Source of the DNA: Diplosphaera chodatii
Lineage: Eukaryota; Chlorophyta; Trebouxiophyceae; Prasiolales; Stichococcaceae
DNA length: 64,000 nucleotides
Assembly: GCA_032358165.1 (NCBI GenBank)
Contig: JAALGY010000023.1
Span: 1 to 64,000 of the forward strand
Direction of reading: 5' to 3'
This document shows, one piece after another, positions 36,140 to 46,257 of this stretch; position 1 is the first letter of the stretch, and each line of letters opens with the position of its first letter. The notes beneath the pieces were generated by a model. It did not search any database, was not told the DNA's origin, and saw only the letters and a program-made list of their open reading frames with translations. The position numbers were made by a program, and so were the translations under genes.

Positions 36140-36692
36140 GCTCTGGTATCAGACAGCACTGCATGTCACTCTCCAGCAGGCAGGAAGCAATAAAGCCACT
36201 GAAGCCTGGCCCGTCGCTCTGTATCATATTTTTGTATGCATGCAGGGGCTGGCGCGGCGGCAACCTCACACAGCAAGCGGGTCTGCGGGCTATGCCCTGT
36301 ACAATCTCGGAACCCTGCGCTCAGACATGCTATCACAACGACGGCAAGCACTTTACCCTTGCTTGGCTGCTTAAGCTTCAAGGGACGTCCTTGTCTCCGC
36401 TGCTGCTGCTCTTGTCAGCAAACCAAGTCGAGTGGCAGCACGATGACAAAACGGCGGCAGCTTCTCAGCAGACATTGTCCACGGCTCCCTTGCCCAGGGA
36501 AGGATGAGCTCTGTGGCCTTCGAACAGTATATCGGCAGCTGGCCTTTTGGCTGGATGCATCACGTGTCAACACTGCAAAATTGTGCTGCCGGTAATAAGC
36601 ACGCACTGCTTACAGCAATACACAGACCATGTCTTGCATCTTGCGATGCCAGCAGGGATGCCTGGCTGTCAACCATTCCTGGCAGATGAAGG
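36140..36692. promoter_or_regulatory. divergent upstream region of the LEA-like gene and the second cysteine-rich gene
   Basis: Start codons at 36139 (minus) and 36693 (plus) face outward with 553 bases between them. No coding exon or named element is visible. If the LEA-like gene responds to stress, the secreted-protein gene could be co-regulated. Confidence 0.4.
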
Positions 36693-37756
36693 ATGGCACA
36701 GCCACAAGCAGGTGCTGCAGCCTGCGCTGCCATCGTCTCAGTGATGCTGCTGAGCTGCGCAATGCAGGCACGTCTATGTGGTAGAGCAGGCTGACGTTGG
36801 ACTGACATGCTTGTTTATCCATTCCCGGCGAGGCAGCCACATGCAGCCTTCTGTCAGTAGTCCAGCTGCGCTTGGCGCACTGGAAAACAATTGCAAGTTG
36901 GCGCTTGCCGCCGTTGCACACTGAGAGCGGAACTGTATCACTGCGGCACACAGAGGCAGATCACCTGGTGATCTGTTCACGTACTCTGAGGTGACAGCCG
37001 TCATGCATGCAGGGCGCCGCCTGCCGCAGGCTGCCGGCGGTGCAGTGGGCGGTGCCGCGGGAGCGGCAGCTGCCGCCCGGGGTGCTGGGCCGGCCCTGCG
37101 CCACGCTGAGCGACTGTGACTCTCGCGGCGCCATTGTTGATGTGAGGCCCTGACCACTGTTCCGGAAGCACCGCCACCAATTGATGGCAGTGACTGCTGG
37201 CATGTCATCTGTCAATGCCATCTGCCAGCATGCTATGTTCCTTGTAGCTTCAGCAAACGATGATGCACCAGTTGGTCTTTGATGCTGACTTATGCAACAC
37301 TTATGCAAGCGGTTGTAACGAGGCCACAGGCCCATATGTTGTGACACAACCTTCTGTTGACATGCCAACTGCTGTAACATGCGCAGTGTGCCTGCAACTG
37401 GCCAGCGGTGGCGCACTGCAAGGACCCTGTCTGCTGCCTCGAGGTGCGGCACCCTACCTAGCTAGCAGGCTGTCTGCCAGTGACAGTCTGTAGAATCTCA
37501 CAGCGGCATGCCATGGCGGCTCATGCGAGCAAGTAGTGCAGTTTGGCATGACGATCAGAGGCTTTGATGGCGCACCATACCAGCACTGCTTCAACGGTGC
37601 ATAGTCCATGCTGCAACCAACAGTGGATGCTGCTGTGCACATGCACAGGCCGGCGTTCCGCATCCGCCGCTGCTGGGGCCGCGCTGCAGTGGCGACGCCG
37701 AGTGCTGCGGGGCGCTGCGGTGCAGCAGCAGCCGCATCTGTGAGCTTCCAACCTGA
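36693..37756 (+). CDS. secreted cysteine-rich protein, second family member (122 aa)
   Basis: Exons 36693-36767, 37013-37141, 37387-37443 and 37649-37756 give 123 codons with the stop. Exon 1 is a 25-codon signal peptide (MAQPQAGAAACAAIVSVMLL...), the same length as exon 1 of the gene at 31179, but its donor must be GC (CAG|GCACGT); this is the least certain join. The mature protein has 13 cysteines. Residues about 53-80 (RPCATLSDCDSRGAIVDCAC) match EVC...DIC...DSRG...ADCC of the first gene, and in both genes an intron follows DSRG. The last exon adds a second unit, C-x5-CC-x4-C-x5-C (RCSGDAECCGALRCSSSRIC). Function unknown; secretion is inferred from the signal peptide. Confidence 0.55.
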
Positions 37757-38273
37757 CAGCTGCTGGAGGCATACACCCTGTTGTTGAGTGCCTTGTTGCA
37801 GCGACGCACAGCGAAAGAGTGTGAGTGGGGTCAGCACTTGTGTGGGCGCCTGCAACATCATACGACAGGATGTGGTGACCTGTGAGGCATACTGCAGATT
37901 AGAGGAGTCGTTTTGACAAACTACATGTCGATGCCCAGCGATTGTGCTATCAGGGACTCTGGCACCCAGGCAACCTCACATGTAACAACACCAGCAGACA
38001 TCAGATAGTATCTCATGCATGCGTGAAGCAGCGTCTGCTGTAGGCATACATGGCTGCTGCTACCAAACCCTGCCATCAAGAACCGAGTGCTACCATCTGC
38101 TTCATTGTATTCGTGCCCAACCCGTCACATCAACCTGTGTATCCGTGCTGCCGATTCTGGCCGTTCAGACAGCGCACGCTGGACCAGTAGTTGCAAGCAT
38201 GCTGTGGGCAGTGCGCTGCAGCAGCTAGGCCCGCCCTGCTGGTTGCCATGCGCATGGCCCACCCCTGCGCACT
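37757..38273. other. convergent 3' region between the second cysteine-rich gene and the 177-aa gene
   Basis: Only 3' untranslated sequence expected. A TGTAA signal for the plus-strand gene lies at 37981-37985. Confidence 0.5.
37981..37985 (+). terminator. TGTAA poly(A) signal candidate of the second cysteine-rich gene
   Basis: TGTAA on the plus strand, 225 bases past the TGA at 37754-37756. Confidence 0.5.
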
Positions 38274-40366
38274 TCACTCTCTGCCGTCATCGCGGTCTGC
38301 GCTGCGGTCCTGTCCCTGCTGGCGGCGCCACCCGTCGGCATTGAAGCGGCGTCTGGTGTCGCCTGTGCCGCAGCCCTGCAGTGCAGGGCAGGACCGCCAT
38401 CACCAGCAGTCTGATGGCCATACACAGCACCAGGCTCAAAGCACAGGTGCCCTGCCACATTGGTAACGATGATGTGAGTGCCCTGCATACATTGTTGTAG
38501 GAGTCGTTGCCAGCTGCGCTATGTGCATGACAGCATGTTTTCAACCTCATGCTGTGCACGGAAGGTACTGAACAGAGCCACACCTGTGCATAGTCGTCGT
38601 TTCCGGAGCCCTTGAGCCCGCGGTCGGCGTCGCGGCTGGCGGCCATCTCCTCGTCCGCCACCGCCCGCTCCAGCCGGTCCTGTTTGCAGCCATACATATC
38701 TTCATTCCCTGCCAGGGACTCCTGCATAGTCAGCTGCCAGTGCAGCAGCTGGCTGGAGGTTTCCTGGCAACCAATCAAACAGCTGCAATTGATGTGGCTG
38801 CTGCGCTCAGTACTGCGTCATGTGTGCAGTGCAAAGGTTGCTGTTGACAGAGAGCGCCTAACCAGACATCTAGCTACCTCCGCTGCAACACTACTCTGCA
38901 TGGCTCTGCATCCACACTGCCTGCCATGCCACTATACCTGACAGGATTGCGGCAGCGGGCGGCAGATACTGCAAGGCTAGTGCACCCAACTGCTTGCAGC
39001 ACATGGCAGTGCTACTGCATGATGGCCCTTGCAACCAATTGCTCACAGCAGATGGCAGAGCCACCGTTGTTGCACACCGCCTGGCAGTGTTCAACAGATT
39101 AAAGATTCATGCGCGAACAGCATGGGCCACGAACCTCACCTGCAGCGGGCGGTACTTGGTGGAGTACAGGTACTCCATGAGGCGGTCGTTGACGTCAGCG
39201 TTGATGGCGTCGGCGGCGCGCGCGTTGGAGGCCGCCAGCCGGTCCAGCGCCGCCTGAAACCATTAGAATCCAGTTGCTGCACAAGCAGCTGCTTTTGTTG
39301 CCAGCAGCAGGGCAGCCTTTGCCCCTCACACACTATACCTGAGACATCATTCGTTCGGCTGGCTGCTGCCGCAGACAGCGTCACCGCCACACGCAATCAT
39401 TGAACTGACAGTTTAGGCAGTCTCAGAGTATGGGCTAGCACCTGGTGGTCCATCTGGTCCTTGTGGTGGCGGAACAGCGCGGAGCGGTGCTCCGCCGCCA
39501 GGCGCGCCTCAATGGCGTCCATCGCCGAGCGCCAGCCCTGCAGAACACACAGAGCTTGCTCTCCGTGACGCGTGCAACTCGCAGCGCGTCATCAATCTGC
39601 TGCCAGGTTTGACTCTGGTTGTGCGGTGCATATCGAGCACGAGGCCTTGAGCGACCCCAGCTGCTCAGTCATGTGGCGTTGAAGCAAGGGTTCGAGACTG
39701 TGTTGCCAGCGGCACCAGCGACATACGAGGCAGCCAGCGACAGCACCGTGATTGTGAAGACGCCTTTGGTTTGTGAAACCCAGAATCCTGTGCATCACTG
39801 GCACAGGGCGCTGCTGTTGTCTCACACTGCCGAGTCAATCTACCGGTCCACACCTGGTTTGCACTCGGGCTAAAAGTCACTGGAGCAGTGCTGGGATACA
39901 TCAGCTGCACACCTTCTGCTTGGTTGCTCAGCTGATGCCACTGCAGCATGACAGCTCCGGTGCAGGCCATGGCGCTTATAACACACATCCGTGCTGACAG
40001 CATCTGATGGCCATCTGCTCCGGCCCTAGCAGTGAAGATGCAGAACTAAATGTCCAGTGCGCACCCGGGCGTGGCCGATCAGCATGCCAAAGATGAAGCT
40101 GACGCCGGCTCCGGCGGTCGCAGCGCCCAGGCTCACCCTGCAGGATGTGTTGCCAGGTGTCACGCCTGCGTTGTGGGTGCGTAGCGCCGCTGACAAGTGG
40201 AAGTACTCGAATTGTATTCTGATGCCTGATTGGTACTGCACATCTTTCGGGCACTCTGCACCCGCAGCCAGCGCCATGCACGCATGCATGTAGAGCCTGA
40301 GGCGCGCCCTCACATTGTGCGAGTCGACTGTTGCGCAACCTCCCGGCCTGCGTTGACTGCAGCCAT
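38274..40366 (-). CDS. unrecognised single-pass membrane protein (177 aa)
   Basis: Six exons on the minus strand (40366-40314, 40137-40065, 39537-39442, 39253-39140, 38679-38584, 38375-38274) join in phase to 178 codons including the stop. After a short N-terminus (MAAVNAGREVAQQSTRT) comes one hydrophobic, Gly/Ala-rich segment (VSLGAATAGAGVSFIFGMLI). A long charged helix follows (AIEARLAAEHRSALFRHHKD, LDRLAASNARAADAINADVN, RLERAVADEEMAASRDADRG) that could form a coiled coil, and the tail is rich in Arg and Asp. I do not recognise the family. The last exon has an alternative open frame upstream of its acceptor, so the C-terminus is less sure than the rest. Confidence 0.65.
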
Positions 40367-40854
40367 CCTGGCTTTGGATCTGATGCTTCCTGCTGCGTGC
40401 TGCTTTGTGGTGCCTTGCTTCCTTCACAGCCGCTGCGGCAACGCTGACAACAAGCTCACCAGTACTGCCAAGCCACTGTCAGCACCAGCAGCAGTGCTGC
40501 TGCTGGGATGAGGTTGTCGTGATCTGGTGCACATCAGTGTGCTTGGCGTATGCAACCCAGCTGCTGGAGACTAGCCTTTTGGCAGACCCTCGAGACTCTT
40601 CCTTGATTTATCGGCGGCACCCACATACGTCAGCTTCGAGCAGGATGGTGAAGCTGCCCGAAGTCGATTCCTTTGCAGGATGCTATTTCAGGCTGAGCAG
40701 CAGGAAAGAGGGCCCTTCCACCAGGCAGCGTTGCCACTGGGGAGCATTGGACACTGCTGTGGGTCCACTAGAGCACTGTTCCATCGATCGACATACACCA
40801 GCTGCACACCCTGCAAGACTGCAGCCAGCCGTCGAGGGTTGTCCCAGCAGCACG
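40367..40854. promoter_or_regulatory. divergent upstream region of the 177-aa gene and the first proline-rich gene
   Basis: Start codons at 40366 (minus) and 40855 (plus) face outward across 488 bases. No exon or named element visible. Confidence 0.4.
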
Positions 40855-43327
40855 ATGCGCAGCATCAGGTGCAGCCTCGGACTGCTGCTGGCGGCGTGCC
40901 TCGCACTGCTCTGCAGCCCAGCGGCGGCTCCTGCGGCGGCACAAACCGGCAGCAGCAGCCTGCGGCTGGGTGGATACGGCAAGGGCAAGTCGGCAGCAGG
41001 GAAGGGCGAGCAGGTCGGTTGGAGAGCTTCATAAAACCTGAAAGTTGCCCTCTTGTCTTGCTACAACGAAAGCCTGTGCATACTTTGATGCCTAGAAAAA
41101 CCTGAGCTTCGTCTCATCAAACTGACCCCGAACCCATGTCAGGCTGAACCCTGTTGATGCAAATTTGCACGCCAAGTCCAAACCATCAGCATCAGCAGCA
41201 GCAGCAGCAGCAGCGAAAGTAAGCACCGTCCTGAGCCTGCATGCGTGCCACCACCGGTCGATGGTGCATGCGGTGCAGGTGCGGAGGCGGCCGCCGCCCC
41301 CGCCGCCGCCTCCGCCGCCGCCGCCGCCTCCTCCGCCAAAGAACAGGGTCGTTCCATCCGAGGTGCCGCTGCCGCCGATGACGATGCCGATCGTCTACCC
41401 TGCACCCGTCGTCCAGCCGCCTGCCGTCGTGCCCACGCCATCAGGTGCTCTTGCTGCCGAAGCAGTGGCATACATGCAGCCTGCAGACGTGAGATGATCA
41501 TGGCATTGATGAATCATGCTGCTGTGCACTGATGTGATGTGGCAAAGCAGCGGTGGCTCCGCTAGATGCCTGCAGAGCTACGCACAACCAGTCAACAACA
41601 TCAGAAACTGTCGGTGTTATGCTACGCCAGCTTCTTGCATACAATAGTAGCTCCACAGTACCTGCTTGATGTGCACCTCCCGTGCTACTGCAGGCCCCAG
41701 CTACGCCCCGGCAGTGCCAGGCGCCCCCGCAGTGTACTACGCCTACGGTGCCTACGTTCCCGCACCGCCGCTGCCCCCAGGCACATACACCACGCTTCCA
41801 GGGTCGTATCAGGCCTACAAGGCCCCCGTCAACGTGCCGGTGCCCTATGCAGCCCCCGGTAACCCGCCATCCTACTACAGCGTGCCGCTTCCACCGCCCT
41901 ATGCCCAGCCGCCATACTACTACACATCCCCCCAGGCAAAGCTGCCGCTGCCGACATACCCGCCCTCCTACAATCCCGCCACCGCCGTCACCTACTACCA
42001 GGTACCCACTGGCACCTTGCATCGGGCATCCTTGAAGCCTAGCAAGCTTGCAGCGTGTCTTGTGGAGGCTGCAATGCATTGCAGAGATCCATCAACAACC
42101 TGACCAGTGACGGTCATGTACATGAGACCTACCCTGCAACAATGATGACAACATGAACCGCATCTGGAGTAGCCTGATCATGTGGTCATGCTTGCAGGGT
42201 GTGATTCCGGTGCCACTGTATGCGCCCATCAACATCGTCGTGCCCAAGCTGACCGCCCCGCCAGCGCCACCGGTGACGGTGCTGCCGATTGCATATCCCT
42301 CAGCGCCCACGCCAGCGGCGCCGAAGGCCATTGCCCCCATCCCGGTGCGCGCGACGGATGTATGTCAGGTTGTCATGCACGAAGTGTTCGTCAGATGTCC
42401 AAAAATGAATCTGGGGAAGGCCTGAGCGACACATGCCAGCAGACTGCACAGCAGGGCAGATGTTGCTGACGGATGCCGCCAGTGCACAGCTACAGTGTGA
42501 CATGTCACGCCTTACGCTGGGGATGTGGTCCCATCCCGAGAGCCCTCTCCAGCTCAGAACGCTGAAGGCTGCTTTTGTGCGCACTTTGCAGGTGTATGTG
42601 ACACCTTCGGGAGGCTACGCACCAGTGTATACCTCCCCACCTGCTACAGGTGGGACATGGCTCTGCTCCCAATTCACATGGCAGCAACCGCATCCTGCAG
42701 CAGGTTGTGTGACACCAGCCGCATGCAGCAGCCAACAGCCAGCTCCTGGTCCACAGCTCTGCATGGTATATGTGACACCTGCACACACTCATCACAGCAT
42801 CATGTGGCGCTGCCATCCAGTCGGCTTGCTGATGAAAGCTACTGCGATTGCAGGCGCAGCCGTGGCGCCTGCACCATCCTCACCGCCCTCAGCGATGACA
42901 GGTTAGCTGCCGTGGCGTCACCATGCCTCCAAGACATGGCAGGTCAGCCTGGCAGGTCCATCGCCATACGTACAGTCCACGTGCAGTCACAAGCGACAGC
43001 GGTCTACCGTAAGCATGCCAGCTGAATGGCAAACTAATCAGGGATACTATGTAGTGAGTAGAGTCAGCACTGGATGCTTGAGGTCATGTGCAGCCCTTGC
43101 GCTGGCACCAGCAGAGCGAGTGCTGCATGAGCGTGGCTTGCCGGCTTTGGATGGCCTGCAACAGACACGATAGTGCACTTTACTGCAAAACACACAGGGT
43201 GTATTGCATCACGAGTACGCTCTTACGAAGTGACCGGTCACAACCTGAGACATTGCCCTGCGCAGGTGGCACCAACGGCAGCGGCTATTCGTTGCTGCAG
43301 CAAACAGCTGCCCCCGGGACATCCTGA
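40855..43327 (+). CDS. secreted proline/tyrosine-rich glycoprotein (hydroxyproline-rich type, about 320 aa)
   Basis: Exons 40855-41013, 41279-41444, 41694-42001, 42198-42359, 42592-42649, 42854-42901 and 43266-43327 join in phase to 321 codons. The N-terminus is a clear signal peptide (RCSLGLLLAACLALLCSPAA). It is followed by a run of 16 prolines after VRRR, then a long Pro/Tyr/Ala region with YYAYGAYVPAPPLPPGTYTT, YYSVPLPPPYAQPPYYYTSP and PVPLYAPINIVVPKLTAPPA. This is the style of hydroxyproline-rich cell-wall or matrix proteins of volvocine and other green algae; Tyr-rich motifs could allow cross-linking. If the last intron is kept, translation stops at TAG 42904-42906, giving 301 aa instead. 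A second such gene is at 44224. Confidence 0.75.
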
Positions 43328-44207
43328 GCACTGAGCGCTGAAGCGCCAGCGCATGTCCAGCTGGTGCAGTCAGCGGGACGTCCGAAGGGTTGCACAAGGC
43401 TCATGATCAGGCAGGTCTGTGGGCAGCTGGTCGTCACTGCCATGCAGTGGACGGCACAGTGGTGTTGCTAATGATATGCAACAGCAGCTGCTACAGGCAT
43501 TAGGGTGTGCAAGGGAGCACGCTGTGTCCAGAGGTCGGGCAAGGGTAGGTAGGGTGCGGACCTGCTGAACAGGCTGTGGTTGACAACTGAGGATATCAGG
43601 TATTGCCCACAGTCTTCGGCGCAGCCACAGAGCTAGGACTTGCAACTTGCGGTGTTCAAAAGCAGCGTGATGATAGGATCAACACATGGTGCATTTGCAC
43701 AACATGCAACAACAGGTAGGGATGCTGGTTGCTGCAGCAGCAATGGTATGGGTTGGCAGAGGTCAGCATTGTGTGGGGCAGTGTGCATTGTGCATCGTTC
43801 TGGTGCTGTTTTCTGCTGCCGCTGGTGACCACTGCTGGATACACTTGCAAGCAACAGACAGTACACAGCAGCAACCGCTCGGCTGACACCGCTGCTTTCC
43901 AGCTACTGATGACCAGCTTTCATGACTCTTAAACCCGAACACAAGTGTACCTCTGTTGTCACTGCTCATACGCTGTGATGGCTTGACCTGAATTCAGATC
44001 ATTTCCAACCTCACTGATCACTCGTATCTGAAGCTGCAGGTCGGCAAGTCCAAGGTTGCAGGGCAGCTCACAATTATGGCTTGCTTCAGACACTGAAGCC
44101 TAGCAAAGAAACTCAGATGAGCAGCTGGGTGCAAAGGCTGCTTCTAGGTGCTGTAGCTGCTTCGCTTCCAAAGCTGGTCCTTGATCTGGATGCCGCCAGG
44201 CTGATTG
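43328..44207. other. intergenic sequence between the two proline-rich protein genes
   Basis: No exon-like frame on either strand; GC content and codon pattern look non-coding. Holds 3' untranslated sequence of the first gene and the promoter of the second. Confidence 0.45.
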
Positions 44208-44226
44208 TATAGTATAGTATAGTATG
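44208..44226. repeat. TATAG pentanucleotide repeat running into a start codon
   Basis: Three TATAG units (44208-44222) are followed by TATGG, whose ATG at 44224-44226 is the likely start codon of the second proline-rich gene. Confidence 0.7.
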
Positions 44227-45880
44227 GCGTCAAGCGCAGCATCATGGTTCGTGGTACACCTGCTGCTGCTGACCACGAGTGCAGCCTGGAGCAGGAAGCA
44301 GGCGGATGCTGCTGAGCCACAGCCTCTGCACCCACTTGAGGCATGCAATGCGGACATGTTACACGTTGCCGCTGTTCAGCACCTGGCCAGCGCAATCTTC
44401 GTGTTTGACTTCAGCAAAAGCGATGTTGCTGTTGCACCGAGTGGAGAGCAGCCTGTCTGCGCCCTCTTGTCTATCCATCTGTAGCGATTGTGCACAACGA
44501 GGCTGCCCTTCCTGCATCGGCAGCCATTGTGCATATTCTCCATGCGCGACTATTGCCATTGCAGGCCTCAGGCCCTGCTCACCGGCTGGCTTTCGCAGCA
44601 TCACCACGTTTGGCCGCACCTGCAGCAGGGCGGCGGCACATTGCACAGGCAGTGCCTGCGCCGAAGGAGCCCAAGCACTCTGTCACGGTGAGCATTGCAC
44701 AGGTCCAGAAATCGATGTGCCCGCTCAAGGCGCCTCTGCTGTGAGCGACCAGTCACCGTGCACCCTGAGTTTTCAGACACCCTACGTGATACGTATGTCA
44801 TTCTTGCCAGCAGAGCAAAGGACAGGCATGCATGTGGTTGTACGTCAGTTGCATGCACCGGGACAGGTAGGCGGTTCATCACACAGAATGCCTGCTGCTC
44901 CTGCCTTCTGAAGCGGCTGGTGCCGGCTTCACAGCAGCCGCCGCCCGGCGCTCTGCCTCCGCCCCCTCCGCCGCCGCCGCCCCCACCGCCACCCTCCAAA
45001 GCAGCCACGCCTCCAACATCGGGGCGCCGCCTGGCTGCCACCCCGAAGGTGACGCAACGCCATCCGCTGCGCACGGTCCTTCGAAAGCATCTGCTACATA
45101 TGTAGTGACCAGCAGTTTCATTGCCAATATGCTCTTTCATTGACGGACACTCTTCGCAAGATCACCCAAGCATTCATGCAGGTGTGACCGCACCATGCAG
45201 GCTCGCTGTTCCCCAGTATCATGTATACATATGCTGACGTGTGCTGCAGGCGCCACACCCTCCTGCCATGCGACCGCCGCCGCCGCCGCCGCGCTACATC
45301 GTTCCCGGGCCGCCTGCGCAGGGCTCCTTCCAGGCCACCCTGGAGGGGCTTGCTGCTGTGCAGCAGGTGAGCAGCCCTGTCAAATCAAGACCATGAACGG
45401 TCTACCGGCAGGTGTTCTGACAGGGAGCAACACTGCACTTTGAGCTCGCTGCATGCCAGCGGTAAGTGTCATCACGAACGCTGCTTCGCAACGAACATCA
45501 AGTTATATGCGATGATCGCCTACCGCGTGCAGCACTGGCTGTAGGTACATGTCTGCAAAAATGAAAGCACTTTCTGTTGGCGGATGCCATCCACGTGCAT
45601 GACACTGCAGGCTGTGGCAACGCAGCAGGCACTGGCCGGCACCCTGGCTACGAACCCTTTCTCTGGCACGCAACTACCGTCTGCCATAGCCGCCAGCCCT
45701 GCGCCTGGAGCGTCACAACTTGCTGGAGCTGCCCGGCCGCTGGCAAGTGGGTTGTACGGCGTGATTCCGGCCGCTGTTCCTCAGCCGGCGTCCCCGCCGC
45801 CGCTGCTTCCTGCCTCCGCTGCCGCAGCGCTGCAGAGCGGGCTCAGCGCGCAGCCCGCGCCTGCCTCTGCTGAGGGCTGA
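44224..45880 (+). CDS. secreted proline/alanine-rich protein (hydroxyproline-rich type)
   Basis: Exon 1 begins at ATG 44224 with a signal peptide (WFVVHLLLLTTSAAW); its 3' end is not certain. Later exons, all in phase 0, are 44565-44687 (PAHRLAFAASPRLAAPAAGR), 44935-45048 (a long proline run followed by SKAATPPTSGRRLAATPK), 45250-45366 (PPAMRPPPPPPPRYIVPGPP) and 45611-45880 (Ala/Pro-rich tail, e.g. ASGLYGVIPAAVPQPASPPP, stop TGA 45878-45880). An alternative acceptor would start exon 3 at 44914. Together with its neighbour at 40855 it forms a pair of proline-rich secreted proteins, probably cell-wall or matrix components. Confidence 0.65.
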
Positions 45881-46257
45881 CGGATTGGCTTCGCCGCCGC
45901 GTAGGTCGTCGGCTGGCAAGGTTTTTGCGCATGAGACAGCAGCATGGAATGTGGCAAACGACAGCCTGATATGTCTGAGGTCATGGAATCAGTACACCTG
46001 CGAGGTCTATGTGCTCCACGATGAAGGGCATGATGTATGCCAGGTTCATGTAGTGGCACACATGGGCAGTTGCAGAGCCAGCAGCCGGCCGCCAGTTTCT
46101 GGGCCTGGCGGCCATCCTCCGTAAAGAACACACCTTTCCTGCCCACGCAAGTACAGCACCCTGCCGATGACACAGATTGGGCACACCCAACAAAATATAG
46201 CAACCTCGCTCAATTGCCGATACACAAGAAGCGTGCTTACAGCAAAATTTGTGTAGC
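45881..46257. other. intergenic sequence upstream of the GC1-like gene
   Basis: No exon recognised; holds the 3' end of the proline-rich gene and the promoter of the epimerase-family gene. Confidence 0.45.

Noticed and set aside
36968..37452. Minus-strand frame as a gene between the LEA-like and 177-aa genes
   Set aside because: The plus-strand exons at 37013-37141 and 37387-37443 join in phase and carry the cysteine pattern; the minus frame is their shadow.
38377..38488. Read-through frame (GTHIIVTNVAG...) as the last exon of the 177-aa protein
   Set aside because: A TGCAG acceptor at 38376 gives a shorter, charged tail in the same phase that fits the preceding exon better; it remains a possible alternative.
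43640..43969. Overlapping short frames on both strands
   Set aside because: No start context, splice sites, signal peptide or similarity; they look like chance frames in intergenic DNA.
44601..45140. Minus-strand frame with a poly-Gly tract
   Set aside because: Antisense of the proline-run exon (CCG/GGC) of the plus-strand proline-rich gene.
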